From: Chloroflexota bacterium
GTDB taxonomy: Bacteria; Chloroflexota; Anaerolineae; J102
NCBI GenBank assembly: GCA_003353825.1
Contig: PIVW01000198.1
Coordinates: forward strand, 1 to 9,897
Length of the DNA: 9,897 nt
Direction: 5' to 3'
The notes beneath the pieces were generated by a model. That model saw nothing but the letters and a program-made list of their open reading frames with translations. It was not told the origin of the DNA and ran no database searches. How positions within the stretch are numbered: position 1 is the first letter of the stretch; each line of letters begins with the position of its first letter. Positions 7,094-9,897 of this stretch are shown piece by piece. Position numbers and translations under genes: made by a program.

Positions 7094-7394
7094 AATATCA
7101 ATGGGCAGCGGATTTGTCGGTAAGTTGAGGGGGCGTCTTTGCGGAAGGTCTCGAGGGAGCAAATTCGCTAGGCAAAAGCTGTGAGCGCGCCCGCCCTCCC
7201 TCCGCTGTCTCTGCCGGCAACGATGTGCAATCCACATCCTTGTGATTCAAAGGAGTGGTGGGTGATATTCAGGCCGGATTTTCCCGACACGCCCTCCATG
7301 CTGGTGGACGTACGGCACAGGTTCGCAGAACCCCGTCCCCATCCCCTGTATTCATTGGCATAGTGCATTTATCTGACGAATTCTGCAGGACAGG

Positions 7395-7416
7395 ATGTCG
7401 CTAAGTCTGGCGCAAC
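7395..7416 (+). repeat. Diverged direct repeat, first copy
   Basis: ATGTCGCTAAGTCT followed by GGCGCAAC resembles ATGTCGTTAAGTTA followed by AGGCGCAC at 7479-7500, 84 bp downstream. The match has a few substitutions and small gaps. The second copy runs into the left arm of the foldable element. Confidence 0.4.
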
Positions 7417-7492
7417 GAGCCGAAAGATCAGCATCTGGTCTTGTTAAGATAGCTACCTTTGTGCTAAATTAGTAGTCTATGTCGTTAAGTTA

Positions 7493-7581
7493 AGGCGCAC
7501 TGCACTTGTGTAGGCAGCCATTAGCTGGGGTTTTCCAACCAGTTTCCGGTGCAAAACCGGGGCAGAGAGTGCATTACGCCT
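7493..7581. other. 89-bp foldable element with terminal inverted repeats (ncRNA or miniature mobile element)
   Basis: The ends AGGCGCACTGCACT (7493-7506) and AGTGCATTACGCCT (7568-7581) pair over 14 positions with only two mismatches. Inside are three small hairpins: CAGC-N5-GCTG (7515-7527), GGTT-TTCC-AACC (7529-7540) and CCGGT-GCAAA-ACCGG (7546-7560), the last extendable by U-G pairs. A closing stem with three internal hairpins is unusual for plain intergenic DNA. It could be a structured RNA or a short element with terminal inverted repeats. No exact target-site duplication is visible. Confidence 0.4.
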
Positions 7582-7587
7582 GGGTTA

Positions 7588-7616
7588 CAATTGAACGATG
7601 TTTAAAAAATGTCAGC
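7588..7616 (+). repeat. Direct repeat, right copy (29 bp)
   Basis: Begins caattgaacgatg and continues tttaaaaaatgtcagc. It is the partner of 6433-6462, lies just downstream of the foldable element, and ends 26 bp before the start of the next gene relic. Confidence 0.75.
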
Positions 7617-7642
7617 CTGCATTCAAAGGGATGATGATCATA

Positions 7643-8195
7643 ATGTCATGGCAAGAACAACTAAACGGGGACACCTTATCCTGGCTTTTGCAAGATGATG
7701 GGCCAGGCGTCCGTTACCTTGCATGCGCGATCTGTTAGAGCTTCCTGCGGATGACGCTGAACTAGTCGCTGCTCAAGAACTAGCACATGAGAAGGGCCCA
7801 ATTTCCATCATATTGGATGAGATGGATGATTCCGGGTACTGGGGCGAAGCAGGCCCTGGTTACACTCCCAAATATCGCAGCACTGTATGGCCAGTCATTA
7901 TGGAGCAAAAAGCCAAGTAGGAATTGGTGGAAGTTTTGTTTCCCCGTTTTTTTATGTTACGGATCTGTTACAAAACATCGAAGCGTTAGTTCGATTAGGG
8001 TACGGGAATGATCCACGCTTATCCAACGCCCTTGATATCGTCCAAGCGAAACAAGATAAAAATGGGCAATGGGCGTTAGAATATGACTGTACATGAAAAA
8101 CATGGATTGATTTTGGCAAGAAGAAACAACCCAACAAATAGGTGACATTAAGAGCTGCCTGGGTCTTGAAGAGCAGCTATGCTCTTGCAAACTAA
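7643..8195 (+). pseudogene. Relic of an alpha/alpha-toroid (terpene-cyclase-like) protein
   Basis: The pieces resemble Chloroflexota proteins often mislabelled nitrogen fixation protein NifH, which look like terpene-cyclase or prenyltransferase toroids of about 300 residues (recalled, not checked). From ATG 7643 the frame reads MSWQEQLNGDTLSWLLQDD and GVRYLA. A 1-nt loss near 7722 shifts to RDLLELPADDAELVAAQ, then GYWGEAGPGYTPKYRSTVWP. After about 7902 the expected central part is missing, and the text resumes in another frame at SRNWWKFCFPVF (from 7916). A T7 run (7947-7953), apparently one T too long, shifts again to VTDLLQNIEALVRLGYGNDP. In the final frame TGA (8094-8096) replaces an expected Gly and TAG (8139-8141) an expected Trp: KTWIDFGKKKQPNK, stop, VTLRA. 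The final stop is TAA 8193. At about 180 codons, some 100-150 are missing. No function remains likely. Confidence 0.75.
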
Positions 8196-8243
8196 CCCTG
8201 GTTACATCTGGCTCGGCTATAACGTTGAGAACAGGAGAGAAAA

Positions 8244-9854
8244 ATGAAAAACGAAAATTCTAGATTTGTATATTTCTTGGTGCTGTTCGTGTTTATTCTG
8301 ACGGGATTGGCATGTGCGAGTGCCGTACCCGGACAACCTGCTCCTCAACCTGCTCCTCAAGAAGAATACATTATCGAAGAAGTAGCGGCTGAAGCTGCAC
8401 CAACATTTGATGAATTACCGCCTGCAGCCACTGCCGAATTTAACACCGAGGAGTATGACAGGATCTACGAAAATGAATTCCTAGATGCCCTTAGCAATCC
8501 GCTGTCCACATTTTCCATCGATGTAGACACTGCCTCATACAGCAATGCCAGGCGCTTTATCAATAACTCCGAACTTCCACCGCCGGATGCAGTACGGATC
8601 GAAGAATTCATCAATTATTTCAACTACGATTACCCGCAGCCCGAAACTGAACATCCATTTTCCATAGTCACCGAACTTTCACAAGCTCCCTGGAATCCTG
8701 CGCACCAACTGGCCCATATTGGCCTGCAAGGTCGGAAGATCCCTAAAGAACAATTGCCCGATAGTAATCTGGTATTCCTCTTAGATGTTTCTGGATCGAT
8801 GAATCAACCCAACAAGCTGCCCTTGGTAAAACAGGGATTCAGGTTGTTGGTGGAGCAGCTGGATGAGAATGACAGGGTCGCCATTGTCGTCTATGCAGGC
8901 GCTGCGGGTCAGGTATTGCCCGCGACCTCTGGTGAGAACAAAGCCGTCATTTTGCAGGCAATTGAAAACCTGGAGGCTGGAGGCTCAACCGCGGGCGGAC
9001 AAGGTATCGAATTAGCCTATCAGATTGCCAATGATAACTTTATAGAAGGGGGCAACAATCGGGTTATACTGGCCACAGATGGTGATTTCAATGTCGGACC
9101 ATCAAGTGATGGGGAACTCGTGCGCCTGATCGAACAAAAACGTGAGGAAGGCGTATTCTTGACGATTTTGGGATTTGGCACCGGTAATTATAAAGACTCG
9201 AAAATGGAGCAGTTAGCAGATAAAGGTAATGGGAACTATGCCTATCTTGACAATATCCGCGAGGCAAAAAAAGTCTTGGTCAGCGAACTAGCGGGAACGC
9301 TCTTTACCATTGCCAAAGACGTAAAGTTACAGATAGAATTCAATCCGGCCAAAGTTAAAGCTTATCGGCTGATCGGATACGAAAATCGGATACTGGCGAA
9401 AGAAGATTTTGCCGATGATACAAAAGATGCAGGTGAACTTGGGGCAGGACATGCTGTGACCGCGTTATACGAACTGATTCCGATAGATGCTGACGAGGCA
9501 ACCCGGCCAACGCCTGAGCTAAAATACCAGGATACAGAGATTACGGATGAAGCCGAGCAGACGAATGAGTTGATGAACGTCAAATTGAGATATAAACACC
9601 CGGATGAAGATGAGAGCATTCTGATCGTGCATCCCCTGCTGGATGAATCTGTAGCTTTTGACGAAACCTCGGATGATTTCAAGTTTTCTGCGGCTGTTGC
9701 CGAATTTGGATTGCTGTTACGAGATTCGCAATTCAAAGGAGACGCAACCTACGACCAGGTTTTGGAGTTAGCGAAAGAGTCGAAAGGCCAAGATGATACA
9801 GGATATCGGGCTGAATTCATTCGCTTGGTTGAGACGGTTGACTTGCTGGAATGA
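8244..9854 (+). CDS. VWA-domain lipoprotein, YfbK family
   Basis: Membrane-anchored extracytoplasmic protein with a metal-dependent adhesion fold. The family's exact role is not established; binding or assembly functions are usual for VWA proteins. The 536-residue product has an N-terminal hydrophobic signal ending at Cys24 (TGLAC, a loose lipobox) and a Pro/Gln/Glu-rich linker containing a 12-bp tandem duplication (PAPQ twice, 8337-8360). A von Willebrand N-terminal domain follows at about 75-135 (NPLSTFSIDVDTASYSNARR). The VWA domain spans about 175-350 with a complete MIDAS: D181-x-S183-x-S185, T249 and D279. The C-terminal part (about 355-536) fits the DUF3520-type domain of YfbK proteins. 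ATG 8244 has AGGAG 6 nt upstream. A -10-like TATAAC lies at 8218-8223 without a clear -35. The gene looks intact and stands alone after the decayed region. Confidence 0.93.
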   Translation: MKNENSRFVYFLVLFVFILTGLACASAVPGQPAPQPAPQEEYIIEEVAAEAAPTFDELPPAATAEFNTEEYDRIYENEFLDALSNPLSTFSIDVDTASYSNARRFINNSELPPPDAVRIEEFINYFNYDYPQPETEHPFSIVTELSQAPWNPAHQLAHIGLQGRKIPKEQLPDSNLVFLLDVSGSMNQPNKLPLVKQGFRLLVEQLDENDRVAIVVYAGAAGQVLPATSGENKAVILQAIENLEAGGSTAGGQGIELAYQIANDNFIEGGNNRVILATDGDFNVGPSSDGELVRLIEQKREEGVFLTILGFGTGNYKDSKMEQLADKGNGNYAYLDNIREAKKVLVSELAGTLFTIAKDVKLQIEFNPAKVKAYRLIGYENRILAKEDFADDTKDAGELGAGHAVTALYELIPIDADEATRPTPELKYQDTEITDEAEQTNELMNVKLRYKHPDEDESILIVHPLLDESVAFDETSDDFKFSAAVAEFGLLLRDSQFKGDATYDQVLELAKESKGQDDTGYRAEFIRLVETVDLLE

Positions 9855-9897
9855 ATCCAAACTTGTATTTTAATACCTTCGCCAATTTCGTTACGGC

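Larger units (their letters stand above)
7094..7642. other. 549-bp stretch without a recognisable gene
   Basis: Two overlapping frames on opposite strands are open for 60-66 codons (7181-7363 plus, 7168-7368 minus), but neither resembles a family I know and neither has a good ribosome binding site. The stretch holds several small inverted repeats: GATGTG / CACATC (7222-7238), extended by CAA / TTG across a C-C mismatch, and GGTTC-GCA-GAACC (7320-7332). It also holds a diverged direct repeat (7395-7416 and 7479-7500), the foldable element at 7493-7581, and the right copy of the 30-bp repeat. It may be the remains of mobile DNA. Confidence 0.5.

Noticed and set aside
7168..7368. Two overlapping open frames on opposite strands
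   Set aside because: They shadow each other, have no ribosome binding site, match no family I recognise and contain small inverted repeats. I describe the stretch as non-coding.
7525..7600. Cobalamin riboswitch fragment
   Set aside because: CCGGTGCAAAACCGGGGCAG resembles the conserved GGUG-A-CC-GC part of that class, but the preceding GGGAA-type segment, the following conserved segment and the overall architecture are missing, and the downstream gene is dead.
6000..8141. Stop-codon reassignment or programmed readthrough as the explanation for the in-frame stops
   Set aside because: All three stop codons occur, at positions where families have different residues (Leu, Lys, Arg, Trp, Gly, Trp), and intact genes in the window end normally with TAA, TAG and TGA. 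Ordinary decay is simpler.
8169..8186. AAGAGC / GCTCTT hairpin as a terminator
   Set aside because: The 6-bp stem is not followed by a T-run and lies in the tail of the toroid-protein relic.

Overview
The window most likely comes from an environmental bacterium of the Chloroflexota (Anaerolineae/Caldilinea type). The grounds are the Ala/Pro/Glu-rich linkers after the lipoprotein cysteines, a carbohydrate ABC operon without its own ATPase, a YfbK-type VWA lipoprotein, and short tandem repeats between genes. This is inference from style; no marker gene is present.

Positions 20-6282 (minus strand) hold a carbohydrate uptake locus. Read in transcription order from the right it runs: GntR/HutC-type regulator (broken), extracellular solute-binding lipoprotein, two MalF/MalG-type permeases, and a xylulokinase-like FGGY kinase. 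The binding protein would capture a sugar, the permeases import it and the kinase phosphorylates it. The ATPase must be encoded elsewhere, as with shared MsmX/UgpC-type ATPases. Two potential hairpins lie between the binding-protein gene and the first permease. The kinase probably starts at a TTG codon with a strong Shine-Dalgarno site. The regulator has one in-frame TAA inside its DNA-binding domain, and an array of 8-bp repeats lies between its promoter and its likely start.

Positions 6283-8195 are a zone of gene decay on the plus strand. It holds a hicA-hicB toxin-antitoxin pair broken by three in-frame stops (behind a still consensus-like promoter), a 549-bp stretch without a recognisable gene, and a heavily damaged relic of an alpha/alpha-toroid (terpene-cyclase-like) protein. 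A near-perfect 30-bp direct repeat brackets the hicAB relic and the non-coding stretch. Just inside the right copy lies an 89-bp element with 14-bp imperfect terminal inverted repeats and internal hairpins.

Positions 8244-9854 (plus strand) hold an intact VWA-domain lipoprotein gene of the YfbK family.

I see no clearly new multi-gene system. The most unusual signals are the regulator's repeat array and nonsense codon, the dead hicAB with a live-looking promoter and a probably leaderless toxin start, the flanking direct repeats, and the foldable element at 7493-7581.
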